From contig NZ_CP080417.1 of NCBI RefSeq assembly GCF_019457535.1, forward strand, positions 992,001-1,056,000: a DNA stretch of 64,000 nucleotides. Direction: 5' to 3'. Of this stretch, positions 17,791 to 26,531 are shown one piece after another. The DNA comes from Shewanella halotolerans (GTDB lineage Bacteria; Pseudomonadota; Gammaproteobacteria; Enterobacterales; Shewanellaceae). The notes beneath the pieces are model-generated. The model had not been told where the DNA came from. It saw only the letters and a list, made by a program, of their open reading frames with translations, and ran no database searches. Each line of letters opens with the position of its first letter. The stretch's first letter is position 1. Both the position numbers and the translations under genes were made by a program.

Positions 17791-18575
17791 CCACCTGGGT
17801 AATGCTTAGAGGCTTGATGCGCGACGAACGCCACTGGCAGGGCTTTGTCGAGCGCCTGATTGCTGCCGGCGAACGGGTGATCACAGCGGATCTGCCCGGT
17901 AATGGTCGCCTGGCATCTGAGCTGAGCCCCACGAGTATAGAGGCCTATTGCGACAGCGTCTGGGGCCAGGTACTACCCCATATCAATCCCTTTCGGGGCA
18001 AGTCTGTGGTGTTGATTGGCCTCTCCATGGGGGGCATGACGGCGCTGGCCCTGGCCAGTCGCTATCCGGATCGCGTTCGTCAGGTGGTGCTGCTTAACAG
18101 CAGCGCCGCCAATCTCTCCCCCTGGTATCGCCGTTTTCGTCTGCTCCCCTTGCTGAGGGCGATGTTAGGCGGAGTGCGCCTCAAGCTGACCCAGCTGGGC
18201 ACGGGCCTCAGCCTGGTGGAGGCCTGCGTGCTGCAATACACCAGCCTGTATCATGGCGACAACCTGGCGCTGATCGCCAACTGGAGCCGCTGGCGCGATG
18301 AGCGCCATACCAGTCTTTGCAACGGCGTTCGTCAGCTTATCGCCTGCGCCCGCTTTCAGGCGCCGCCGCTGTCGAGTATTCCTGTGACGGTTATCTGCGC
18401 CGCCGAGGATCGTCTGGCCGATCCCCGCTGCAGCCGCGCGCTGGCCAGCTTCTACCATACCCAGGCGATAGTGTTACCCAGTTGCGGTCATGATATTAGC
18501 CTGGACGCCCCCGAGGCGCTGCAGACCAGTCTGCAGGCGAACATAGTGGCCGATGGCGGCCAATCGTCACATTAA
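17787..18575 (+). CDS. Alpha/beta hydrolase
   Basis: A 262-residue cytoplasmic hydrolase. The nucleophile elbow is GLSMGG (GxSxG). An acid is likely in the AAEDRLADPRC segment, and the catalytic His lies in SCGHDISLDAPEAL, giving a complete triad. The N-terminal WVMLRGLMRDERHW places an oxyanion-hole region as in esterases and BioH-like enzymes. It overlaps the M14 gene by 4 bp, so the pair forms an operon, possibly acting in sequence on one small amide or ester substrate (inference). Confidence 0.85.
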   Translation: MTTWVMLRGLMRDERHWQGFVERLIAAGERVITADLPGNGRLASELSPTSIEAYCDSVWGQVLPHINPFRGKSVVLIGLSMGGMTALALASRYPDRVRQVVLLNSSAANLSPWYRRFRLLPLLRAMLGGVRLKLTQLGTGLSLVEACVLQYTSLYHGDNLALIANWSRWRDERHTSLCNGVRQLIACARFQAPPLSSIPVTVICAAEDRLADPRCSRALASFYHTQAIVLPSCGHDISLDAPEALQTSLQANIVADGGQSSH

Positions 18576-18644
18576 TGTTGTCTAACTGTCATCTGCACTG
18601 GCTAGTATCCCTGGCCGACTATGGTTAATTAAGGGAATAATAAA

Positions 18645-19940
18645 GTGCGAATTCAATCAGCTAATCTAACTGCCTTAGCGGGCATCCTACTGGGAAGCCT
18701 CAGCCTGGCGGCTTGTAATAGCAATGATGATGACAACCAGGAACCGAGCAATCCCCTCATCAAAGTGATGGGTATCGATAAGCAGGTTCCTGCCCAGGTG
18801 AGTGTTCGTCCCCTGTTTCTGGTGGATCAGATGGTCGACGGTGAGCTTAAGAGTCAGCTGGAGCAATGCCGTCAGGGGCCTTTCTATCGCAGCGACTTTG
18901 CCATCGGCCATCGCGGCGCGGCGATGCAGTTTCCCGAGCATACGAAAGAGTCTTACCAGGCGGCCATCGACTCGGGCGCCGGTGTGGTGGAGTGTGACGT
19001 GACCTTTACTGCCGACAAGGCGCTGGTGTGCCGCCACTCCCAGTGTGACCTGGCCACTACTACTAATATTCTGGCCATCGATGATATCGCCGCCAAGTGT
19101 AGCGCGCCCTTCACCCCGGCTGATGCCGTTAACGGCGTGAGCGCCAGTGCCACCTGTTGTACCAGCGATATTACGCTGGCAGATTTCAAGCGCCTCAAGG
19201 GCAAGATGGATGGCGCCAACCCTAAGGCCACCAATGTGCAAGAGTATATGGCGGGCACCGAAAGCTGGCGCACGGATCTCTACGCCGGCGAGGGCACCCT
19301 GATGACCCACGCCGAGAGCATCGCCATGTTTAAGGCGGCGGGCGTCAAGATGACCCCAGAGCTGAAGGCGCCGAGCGTGACCATGCCGTTTGATGGCATG
19401 ACGCAAGCAGACTATGCCCAGATGATGCTGGATGAGTATCAGGCGGCCGGTGTCTCGCCATCTAGCGTCTATCCCCAGTCGTTCAACCTCGATGACGTGA
19501 AATATTGGATTGCCAATGCGCCCGAGTTTGGTCAGCAGGCGGTCTACCTGGATGACAGATACGATCTGAGCGACTTCGATCCTCAGGACAGCAGCACCTG
19601 GTCACCCGGCATGGATAGCCTGGCTGGTGATGGCGTGCAGATCATCGCGCCGCCCCTCTGGGTATTGGTTACGCTGGACGACGAGGGCAAGATAGTGCCG
19701 TCGGAATATGCCAAGGCGGCCAATGCGGCGGGCCTTAAGATCATCACCTGGACCCTGGAACGCTCGGGCCTGCTGACCCAGGGCGGCGGCTGGTACTATC
19801 AGAGCATCACTGAGGCGATCAAGGATGAAGGCAAGGCCTTCGAGCTGCTGGATGTGCTGGCGAAGGATGTTGGGGTGATCGGCGTGTTTAGCGACTGGCC
19901 GGCGACCGTGACCTACTACGCCAACTGCATGGCAAAATAG
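18645..19940 (+). CDS. Glycerophosphodiester phosphodiesterase, lipoprotein
   Basis: Hydrolyses glycerophosphodiesters to glycerol-3-phosphate and an alcohol. The GDPD core starts with FAIGHRGAAMQFPEHT and continues with VECDVTFTADKALVCRHS, which give the catalytic His and metal-binding Glu/Asp residues. A lipobox (LAAC) at about residues 21-24 marks it as a lipoprotein. The start is GTG with AAGGGA upstream. At 431 residues it is longer than E. coli GlpQ (358), with inserts around the Cys-containing TCCTSD segment. A perfect terminator palindrome follows. Confidence 0.88.
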   Translation: MRIQSANLTALAGILLGSLSLAACNSNDDDNQEPSNPLIKVMGIDKQVPAQVSVRPLFLVDQMVDGELKSQLEQCRQGPFYRSDFAIGHRGAAMQFPEHTKESYQAAIDSGAGVVECDVTFTADKALVCRHSQCDLATTTNILAIDDIAAKCSAPFTPADAVNGVSASATCCTSDITLADFKRLKGKMDGANPKATNVQEYMAGTESWRTDLYAGEGTLMTHAESIAMFKAAGVKMTPELKAPSVTMPFDGMTQADYAQMMLDEYQAAGVSPSSVYPQSFNLDDVKYWIANAPEFGQQAVYLDDRYDLSDFDPQDSSTWSPGMDSLAGDGVQIIAPPLWVLVTLDDEGKIVPSEYAKAANAAGLKIITWTLERSGLLTQGGGWYYQSITEAIKDEGKAFELLDVLAKDVGVIGVFSDWPATVTYYANCMAK

Positions 19941-19962
19941 ACGCTTCAAGGCGACTAAACAA

Positions 19963-19988
19963 GAGGCGCGCTCAAATGAGCGCGCCTC
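19963..19988. terminator. Bidirectional terminator palindrome
   Basis: GAGGCGCGCTCA-AA-TGAGCGCGCCTC is a perfect 12-bp stem between the convergent GDPD and proC genes. The T-run is short, so factor-independent termination is likely but not certain. Confidence 0.75.
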
Positions 19989-20019
19989 TTCGCTTTAGCG
20001 GTACAGCAAAAGGAGCGGC

Positions 20020-20877
20020 TTAGCCGAGCGCCAGCTCCTTGGCCCGGCGGGCGGCGCTGTCCATCGCCCTGGCGACTAAGGCATCGAGATCCCCATGCTG
20101 AAAGGCCAGCACCGCTTGCTCAGTGGTGCCCTTAGGGGAGGTGACCTGATGGCGTAGATTAGCGAGCCCCTCCTTGCTGGCCATCGCCATAGAGACGGCG
20201 CCTATGGCGCTCTGCAGCACCGCCTTGCTGGCGGTCTTGGCTGGCAGCCCCTGGGCGATGGCGGCCTTCTCCATCGCCTCTAAAAACAGGAAGAAGTAGG
20301 CGGGCGAACTGCCGGCGGTAGCCACTATGCTGGCCATTTGCTGCTCATCTTCGAGCCAGACGGTATCGCCGACGGCGCGCATCAACTGCTCGGCATCATC
20401 GACGGCCTGTCTGTCCAGGTGGCCCGGCACATAGAGACCGGTGAGTCCCTTGCCGATGGCCGTTGGCAGGTTGGGCATGGCGCAGACCAGCTGAACATTT
20501 TGGGGCAGCTTGTCTGAGATGCTGGCATGGGTTAGCCCTGCCGCGATGGAGATCAGCAATTTTTGCTCACTTCTGCCGTTATTAACTTGCCCAAGCAGGG
20601 GGCGTAACTCGTCACACACCAAGGGGACGATGAAGGGTTTCACCGCCAGTATGATGATGTCGGCAAAGGCCACCGCGGCGCTGTTATCCGAGTGCACCCT
20701 GACATTAAAATCCTGCACCAGGCGGCTGCGTGTGCGCTGGCTGGGGGCACAGACCAGGATATGTGCGCTCCTGTGGCCGTGCTTGATCAGGCCGCGAATG
20801 ATGGCGCTGGCCATGTTGCCGCCGCCGATGAAGGCGATGCGTAACTGGGGATTTAACCCCGGGTCTTGATAAGAGAT
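20020..20877 (-). CDS. proC: Pyrroline-5-carboxylate reductase
   Basis: Catalyses the last step of proline synthesis, reducing pyrroline-5-carboxylate with NAD(P)H. The Rossmann start IAFIGGGNMASAI and the signature ATAGSSPAYFFLFLEAM are clear. The start is unusual. A perfect AGGAGG lies right after the proA stop, 6 nt before an ATC codon at 20877, and no ATG, GTG or TTG occurs between it and the conserved fold. The nearest canonical start, ATG at 20925, lies inside proA with poor Shine-Dalgarno spacing. I place the start at the ATC; the product would be 285 residues, near the usual 270. Transcribed after proB and proA. Confidence 0.88.
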   Translation of the reverse strand: MSYQDPGLNPQLRIAFIGGGNMASAIIRGLIKHGHRSAHILVCAPSQRTRSRLVQDFNVRVHSDNSAAVAFADIIILAVKPFIVPLVCDELRPLLGQVNNGRSEQKLLISIAAGLTHASISDKLPQNVQLVCAMPNLPTAIGKGLTGLYVPGHLDRQAVDDAEQLMRAVGDTVWLEDEQQMASIVATAGSSPAYFFLFLEAMEKAAIAQGLPAKTASKAVLQSAIGAVSMAMASKEGLANLRHQVTSPKGTTEQAVLAFQHGDLDALVARAMDSAARRAKELALG

Positions 20878-20899
20878 GTTGGGCCTCCTATGAATGTTT

Positions 20900-22147
20900 T
20901 TAGGCGCGGATCTGACCGTCGCCATTGACCAGGTATTTCTCCGTGGTGAGGGACTCCAGCCCCATGGGGCCGTAAGCATGCAGCTTAGTGGTGGCTATGC
21001 CGATCTCGGCGCCCAGCCCCAGCTCGCCGCCGTCGGAGAAGCGTGACGAGGCGTTGACCATGACCACTGAGGCGTCGACCGTGCGCTGAAAGCGTTTGGC
21101 GGTCAGCTCGTTTTCGGTGCAGATCACCTCGGTATGGCGGCTGCCGAAGCGATGAATATGGGCAACGGCCTGGTCAAAGTCCTTCACCTGACGCACGGCG
21201 AGTTCAAGATCCAGATACTCCTGGCCAAACGCCTCATCGCTGATCACCTGGGCGGCCGCGAAGTATTGCTGGGTATTGGCGCAGCAGTTGATCTTCACCT
21301 GGTGCTTGGCCAGCGCGGTGGCCGCCATGGCGAGAAACTTAGGGGCTACCTCGCTGTGTACCAGCAGACCCTCGAGGGCGTTACACACGCCGGTGCGTTG
21401 GGTCTTGCCGTTCAGCAGCAGGGCCAGTGCCTTGTCCAGGTCCGCATCCTTATCCACATACAGGTGGCAGACACCCTTAAAGTGCTGAATAACAGGCACC
21501 TTGCTGTGTTCGGTGACGAAGTTGATCAGGCCTTCACCACCGCGGGGGATGATGACGTCTATGGTGTCACGTTGCTGCATCAGCTCCATCAGCAGGGCGC
21601 GGTCTGGGTCTGGCACCACGGCAATTAGCGAGGCCGGCAGGCCATATTGTTTGAGGATCTTCTGCAGCACGGCGGCGATCACCTTGCTGGTGTGCAGCGC
21701 CTCCTTGCCGCCTCTTAAGATGACCGCATTGCCCGATTTGAAGCAGAGGGCGCCGGCATCGGCGGTAACGTTGGGGCGCGCCTCATAGATCATGCACACC
21801 ACGCCGAGCGGCACCCGCATCTTGCTGATGCTCAGGCCGTTAGGACGGGTACTCAGGTCGCGCTGGGCACCGATAGGGTCGGGCAGGGTGGCGATGTTCT
21901 CTATTCCCTGGGCCATCGCCTCGATGCGATCTCCGTCCAGGGTGAGTCTGTCTATCATGGCGTGGCTCAGCCCCGCCTGCTCGGCGCTGGCGAGGTCGAT
22001 AAGGTTAGCGCTGCGGATCTCGAAGCTGTTGTCCCGCAGGCTGCGTGCTATGTCCAGTAAGATGGTGTTCTTGGTTTGGGTGTCGACCTGAGCCAGCGTC
22101 TTGGCGGCCTGGGCGGCATCCCTAGATAGGGTTTCAATTATGCTCAT
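20900..22147 (-). CDS. proA: Gamma-glutamyl phosphate reductase
   Basis: Second enzyme of proline synthesis; converts gamma-glutamyl phosphate to glutamate semialdehyde with NADPH. At 415 residues it matches E. coli ProA (417). The aldehyde-dehydrogenase-like catalytic cysteine is in QRTGVCNALEGLLV. Other conserved parts are VCMIYEARPNVTADA and FSDGGELGLGAEIGI. It begins 2 nt after the proB stop, so translation is coupled, and it is followed at once by the proC Shine-Dalgarno. Confidence 0.96.
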   Translation of the reverse strand: MSIIETLSRDAAQAAKTLAQVDTQTKNTILLDIARSLRDNSFEIRSANLIDLASAEQAGLSHAMIDRLTLDGDRIEAMAQGIENIATLPDPIGAQRDLSTRPNGLSISKMRVPLGVVCMIYEARPNVTADAGALCFKSGNAVILRGGKEALHTSKVIAAVLQKILKQYGLPASLIAVVPDPDRALLMELMQQRDTIDVIIPRGGEGLINFVTEHSKVPVIQHFKGVCHLYVDKDADLDKALALLLNGKTQRTGVCNALEGLLVHSEVAPKFLAMAATALAKHQVKINCCANTQQYFAAAQVISDEAFGQEYLDLELAVRQVKDFDQAVAHIHRFGSRHTEVICTENELTAKRFQRTVDASVVMVNASSRFSDGGELGLGAEIGIATTKLHAYGPMGLESLTTEKYLVNGDGQIRA

Positions 22148-22149
22148 AT

Positions 22150-23250
22150 TTACTCCAATATGGCGATGTTCTCATCGCTTAAGATGGGACCGGTTTGCTG
22201 CTCGACATCGTGGGCAAAGGCACGGTCCGGTTGCTTGGCGATAAAACTCAATAAGCAACTGCTGTAATTGGCCTGGGCCTTCGCCAGCTTAGTGCCATCG
22301 CCTTTGCGCACTAAGATGGTGTCACCGACGGAAAAGTTGCCTTTTACGGCCACCACATCGTCGCTGGTCAGTTGCGTCTCCTGGTCGTCCAGGGGGGCGT
22401 CGAAGTTATCTTCGACAATCACTTCGCCCTGGGCCTGTGAGGTGTGGGTCATCCAGTGCACATGTTCCTGCATGGGCTGGTCGAACGGGGTGAACAGGGT
22501 GCCCGGGTTTTGCCCCTTGAGCAGACGGTTGAAGGCATCGGGGTCGAAGCCGTTGATGATCACCGTCTCTATGCCGTGGGCGATCGCCTTCTCGGCCGCC
22601 TCTATCTTGGTGCGCATGCCGCCGGTGCCGACCTCGCTGGTGGCGCCGCCAGCCATGGCGTAGATGGCTTCATTGATCTCGTTCACCTGTTTGATCAGCT
22701 TGGCATCATCGTGCAGCTGGGGATTCTTGGTGTAGAGCCCGTTAACGTCGGAGCAGATGATCAGGGCGTCGGCATCGGCCGCCGCCGCGACCATGGCCGA
22801 CAGGTTGTCGTTGTCACCGACACGCAGTGTGTCTGTGGTGACCGCATCGTTCTCGTTGACTATGGGCAGCAGGCCGTGGTCCAGCAGGCTAAACAGGGTG
22901 TTCTTGATGCTGATGTAACGCTCGCGATCCCTGAGATCGCCATGGGTAACCAGCAGCTGGGCCGAGGGAAAGTCGAATAACTTATCCCAGGTGGCCATCA
23001 TATCGGCCTGGCCCGCGGCGGCCATCGCCTTCTTCTGTGATACGCTTGGCTGTTTGACGTCACCCAGTCGGTGCCAGCCGGCGGCCACCGATCCAGAGGA
23101 GACCAGGACGACCTGGACGCCTTGGGCGCGGCAGTTAGCGATAAATTGGGCGATACCCAGCAGATAGTGGCTGCTGCATCCTTGCTTATGGGGCGCGATC
23201 AGGGCACTACCCACCTTAACGACGATGCGTTTCCAGTGTATGTTTGCCAT
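22150..23250 (-). CDS. proB: Glutamate 5-kinase
   Basis: First enzyme of proline synthesis, phosphorylating glutamate; normally feedback-inhibited by proline. At 366 residues it matches E. coli ProB (367). An amino-acid kinase fold starts RIVVKVGSALIAP, followed by a substrate segment NENDAVTTDTLRVGDND. A C-terminal PUA domain covers about residues 275-366. It heads the proBAC cluster and starts 12 nt downstream of the putP stop on the same strand, so synthesis and uptake of proline may share a transcript here. Confidence 0.96.
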   Translation of the reverse strand: MANIHWKRIVVKVGSALIAPHKQGCSSHYLLGIAQFIANCRAQGVQVVLVSSGSVAAGWHRLGDVKQPSVSQKKAMAAAGQADMMATWDKLFDFPSAQLLVTHGDLRDRERYISIKNTLFSLLDHGLLPIVNENDAVTTDTLRVGDNDNLSAMVAAAADADALIICSDVNGLYTKNPQLHDDAKLIKQVNEINEAIYAMAGGATSEVGTGGMRTKIEAAEKAIAHGIETVIINGFDPDAFNRLLKGQNPGTLFTPFDQPMQEHVHWMTHTSQAQGEVIVEDNFDAPLDDQETQLTSDDVVAVKGNFSVGDTILVRKGDGTKLAKAQANYSSCLLSFIAKQPDRAFAHDVEQQTGPILSDENIAILE

Positions 23251-23262
23251 GTTTCCCCCGCC

Positions 23263-24759
23263 TTATCTCTGCTCGGCTAGTTGACGCCCGGCCTCATCGA
23301 AGGTTTCTATGGTGTTTTCACAAGGGTCGCCATCTAAGGCGCTCACGCCCCAGATCACCAGGCTGCTGGCCATAAAGCCAGGGATCATTTCATAGAGCAT
23401 GGAGCTCAGTGCCTTACCCTCGGGCAGCACTGGCGCGTAGATCCAGAAGAGTACGGTGGCGGCACCGGCGACGATACCGGCTACGGCAGCCTTATGGGTC
23501 AGGTTCTTCTTGTACAGGCTAAACAGCACCAGCGGACCGAAGGCGGCGCCGAAGCCGGCCCAGGCATTACTCACCAGTGACAGAATGCTGTTGGAGCGAT
23601 CCAGTGCCAGTAGGCTGGCGACTATGGCCACCCCGGCTACACCGAACCGTCCCAGTTTCACCATCTCCTCTTCGCTGGCCTCCTTCTTCGACACCACGCG
23701 GTAGATATCTTCGGTCAGCGAGCTGGATGACACCAGTAGCTGAGACGAGATGGTGCTCATGATGGCCGCCAAGATCGCCGCGAGTAGGAAGCCGCTGATC
23801 AAGGGGTGGAACAACAACTCAGAGAAGACGATGAAGATGGTCTCAGGATCGCTCAGTTTCATGTCGAACTTGTTGGCATAGGCGATACCCACCAGGCCGG
23901 TGGCCAGGGCGCCTATGATGGTGACCGTCATCCAGCTCATGCCGATGTTCTTGGCCGTCTTGATGTCAGACACGCTACGGATCGCCATGAAGCGCACTAT
24001 GATATGGGGCTGACCAAAGTAACCCAGGCCCCAGGAGAGCGCAGAGATCAGTCCCAGCAGGGTGACGTTTTGCATCGCCTCGCCGAAATGAGGGATAGAC
24101 TCGTAGGCGAAGTTCATCATCTTATCGGCGTTGCTGAACTCCTGATAGGCCACCACGGGCACTAAGATCAGCGCGACAAACATGATACAACCCTGGACGA
24201 AGTCGGTCAGGCTGACGGCCAGGAAGCCGCCGAGCAGGGTGTAGGAGACGACGACCCCTAGGGTGATCACCAATCCCAGCTCGTAGTTGACCTCGAAGGC
24301 CGACTCGAACAGCTTACCGCCCGCCACCAGGCCTGCCGAGGTGTAGAGGGTAAAGAAGATCACTATGATGGCCGCAGAGATGATGCGTACATTGCAGCTG
24401 GGGTCATGAAAGCGCTTGGCGAAAAATTCCGGAATCGTCAGCGCGTTGTTGGCCACCTCGGTATAGACCCTCAGCTTAGGCGCGACGATCAGATAGTTCA
24501 CCAGGGCGCCAAGTAACAAGCCCAAGGCGATATAGATGGTCTCGAAGCCTACCAGGAACATGGCACCGGGCAGACCCATCAGCATCCAGCCACTCATGTC
24601 GGACGCACCGGCTGAGAGGGCGGTGACCTGAGGGCTCACCTGTCTGCCGCCCAAGATGTAGCCCGACACATCATCGGTCGAACGGCGGTAGGCAAACAGG
24701 CCTATGGCCAACATGGCAAGAAAATAGATAGCGAGGGAGATGTAGGTTAAATAATGCAT
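23263..24759 (-). CDS. putP: Sodium/proline symporter
   Basis: Sodium-coupled proline importer of the SSS family, inner membrane, about 13 helices. Length 498 fits E. coli PutP (502). Conserved parts include the N-terminal SGYILGGRQVSP, SAGASDMSGWMLMGLPGA and SWGLGYFGQPHIIVRF. Its Shine-Dalgarno (TAGGAGG) lies inside the last codons of a 58-residue membrane ORF just upstream, pointing to coupled translation. It precedes proB by 12 nt on the same strand, an unusual coupling of transport and biosynthesis. Confidence 0.95.
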   Translation of the reverse strand: MHYLTYISLAIYFLAMLAIGLFAYRRSTDDVSGYILGGRQVSPQVTALSAGASDMSGWMLMGLPGAMFLVGFETIYIALGLLLGALVNYLIVAPKLRVYTEVANNALTIPEFFAKRFHDPSCNVRIISAAIIVIFFTLYTSAGLVAGGKLFESAFEVNYELGLVITLGVVVSYTLLGGFLAVSLTDFVQGCIMFVALILVPVVAYQEFSNADKMMNFAYESIPHFGEAMQNVTLLGLISALSWGLGYFGQPHIIVRFMAIRSVSDIKTAKNIGMSWMTVTIIGALATGLVGIAYANKFDMKLSDPETIFIVFSELLFHPLISGFLLAAILAAIMSTISSQLLVSSSSLTEDIYRVVSKKEASEEEMVKLGRFGVAGVAIVASLLALDRSNSILSLVSNAWAGFGAAFGPLVLFSLYKKNLTHKAAVAGIVAGAATVLFWIYAPVLPEGKALSSMLYEMIPGFMASSLVIWGVSALDGDPCENTIETFDEAGRQLAEQR

Positions 24760-24763
24760 TGAG

Positions 24764-24940
24764 TTAGTGGCCTCCTAACGCTTTGTTATTTTGAATCCCA
24801 CCGGGTTTCAACATGACAAAAAGATAGGTACTTAAGATGGCGAAAAGACAGGTGAGTTGCATGGCGTAAGTGGCCTTGCGGCGGGCGGTTTGCCACACCT
24901 GTGAGATGAGATTTTCTTCCGTTGCATTGTCTGACGACAT
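24764..24940 (-). CDS. Small single-helix membrane protein upstream of putP
   Basis: A 58-residue ORF starting MSSDNATEENLISQVW. It has a positively charged segment (RRK) and then one transmembrane helix at about residues 26-44 (AMQLTCLFAILSTYLFVML). A strong GGGAGGG Shine-Dalgarno lies 5 nt before its ATG, and its stop is 4 nt before the putP start. The putP ribosome-binding site is inside this ORF. Several sodium symporters have dedicated small partner proteins (YhdT with PanF, MetS with MetP), so this may be an accessory subunit of PutP. That role is inference. Confidence 0.72.
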   Translation of the reverse strand: MSSDNATEENLISQVWQTARRKATYAMQLTCLFAILSTYLFVMLKPGGIQNNKALGGH

Positions 24941-25491
24941 AGTGCCCTCCCGAGCGAAGTGAGTGTTTCTTATGAAAAATTAATTACACAACTAATAGTT
25001 AGTACTCGAACTATATTAACACTCAATCGATCTGTTTTTCCACCCTGAATCCAGAGATAATGCTTAGTCGTACCTTCATCTAATCCTCTGTAGCCCTTGC
25101 GGTTACTGAAGTTGAGGCGTGATAAGTGGACACCGAAATAAAAATATGAAGCGGCAATACACCTAGTGCTGTTATGGGATTAGTCTTACCTTTGTGTGAA
25201 AAACAACCAACAATCAATTATCAGCAGCTTGGCTGGAGCTGTGGTTTGGGACAAATCATGTCCATAGTCTCGTTGGTCATGTTGATGACTCAATGACGGC
25301 TGAGCGAATGGTTAGCACTTACCCTGTAGTGCCTGGGTTGTTGTCCATGACTGAGGCCGATTGTGTATGCTTCTTGCGCGCTGTCGACCCTTATATAGCT
25401 AAGGGAAGTTTAGGCTGACAGAGTTTAACTATGGGGAGTAGTTTAATTAGCTCTGTAACTATTTTGCCATCTTGATTTCTAGGGATTCTCT
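24941..25491. other. Intergenic region upstream of the putP operon (551 bp)
   Basis: It separates two minus-strand genes and should contain the promoter of the small ORF-putP-proBAC set. I see no supported ORF, RNA gene or clear operator. Confidence 0.5.
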
Positions 25492-26421
25492 CTAATCGAC
25501 TTTAGGCTGTGCGTGGGGAAGCTCGGCGATCACGAAGTCGATAAACAGGTTGATCAGCGCCGAGTCTTTTCGCCTATGGCTGTAGAGGGCGTAGAAGTTG
25601 GCTGACGCAAGTTGGTAGTCGGGCAGTATGGTCACCAAATCGCCCCGCCGCAGGTCGGCATCGATCAGATATTTAGGCAGTACGGCGATGCCTAATCCAG
25701 CCTTGACCGCCTGGTAGATGGCGCTCTTATTGTTAAAAGTGAGTTCGCCGTCCAGTCGCTGTTCAATACTCTGCATGGCACTATGGTTAGTGCGTAGCAG
25801 CTTGATGCGATCGAATACCTTGTCTCTGCTGCTGAGGAGGATCATCTTGTGTTCAGCCAGCGCCTCAGGGGTCGGCGGGGCGGCATGTCGACTCAGATAG
25901 TCTTGGCTGGCGCAAAGTATAGATTCATCTTTTGCGATCAGCCGCGCCAGGTAAGGCTCTGTGGTGATCTGTGTGCTGCGAAAGGCGATGTGTAGCTTGT
26001 CTCTGTGAAGGTCGCTGTGTTCGTTGGAGAAGCTGGCCTTGATGCGCACATCGGGATGATGACGCTTGAAGGCCAAGATGATGGGGGTCAGTATGCGTTC
26101 GCCCCAGAGCTTGGGGGCGGTCAGGCGCAGCTCGCCGCCAAGCTGGGTCTTTTGGTGACTCAGGTTGTCGAGCAGTTCGTCGTTGAGCTCGAGGATCTCC
26201 TGGGACTTGCGATAGAAGAGTTCGCCGGCGTCCGTGGTGGTTACATGGCGGGTACTGCGCTGCAACAGTCGGGTATCGAGCAGGCTTTCCAGGTATTGAA
26301 TATCCTTAGAGGCCTTGCTCGGGGTGATCGACAGCTGTGCGGCCGCGGCAGCAAAGGATCCGCGGTGGACAATGGCGGCAAATAGTTTCATCAGGTAGAT
26401 GGTATCTAGCTTACTCTTCAC
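25492..26421 (-). CDS. LysR-family transcriptional regulator
   Basis: 309 residues, the usual LysR size. The N-terminal winged helix-turn-helix reads GSFAAAAAQLSITPSKASKDIQYLESLL, followed by a two-lobe effector-binding domain. It is divergent from an old-yellow-enzyme gene, with about 110 bp between start codons, so that gene is the likely target. The effector is unknown. Confidence 0.88.
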   Translation of the reverse strand: MKSKLDTIYLMKLFAAIVHRGSFAAAAAQLSITPSKASKDIQYLESLLDTRLLQRSTRHVTTTDAGELFYRKSQEILELNDELLDNLSHQKTQLGGELRLTAPKLWGERILTPIILAFKRHHPDVRIKASFSNEHSDLHRDKLHIAFRSTQITTEPYLARLIAKDESILCASQDYLSRHAAPPTPEALAEHKMILLSSRDKVFDRIKLLRTNHSAMQSIEQRLDGELTFNNKSAIYQAVKAGLGIAVLPKYLIDADLRRGDLVTILPDYQLASANFYALYSHRRKDSALINLFIDFVIAELPHAQPKVD

Positions 26422-26531
26422 AGTTATTATTTCCTATTGGGAAATTTACTCTTGCTAATTTACCTGATTATATCGCCACAAGGAGTGGTGTACAGTAGGC
26501 GCCATGAGTTTAATGGTGTGGAATATCTACT

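Noticed and set aside
18575..18592. Pho box upstream of the glycerophosphodiesterase
   Set aside because: CTGTCAT is perfect, but the partner half matches only 4 of 7 positions, too weak to claim.
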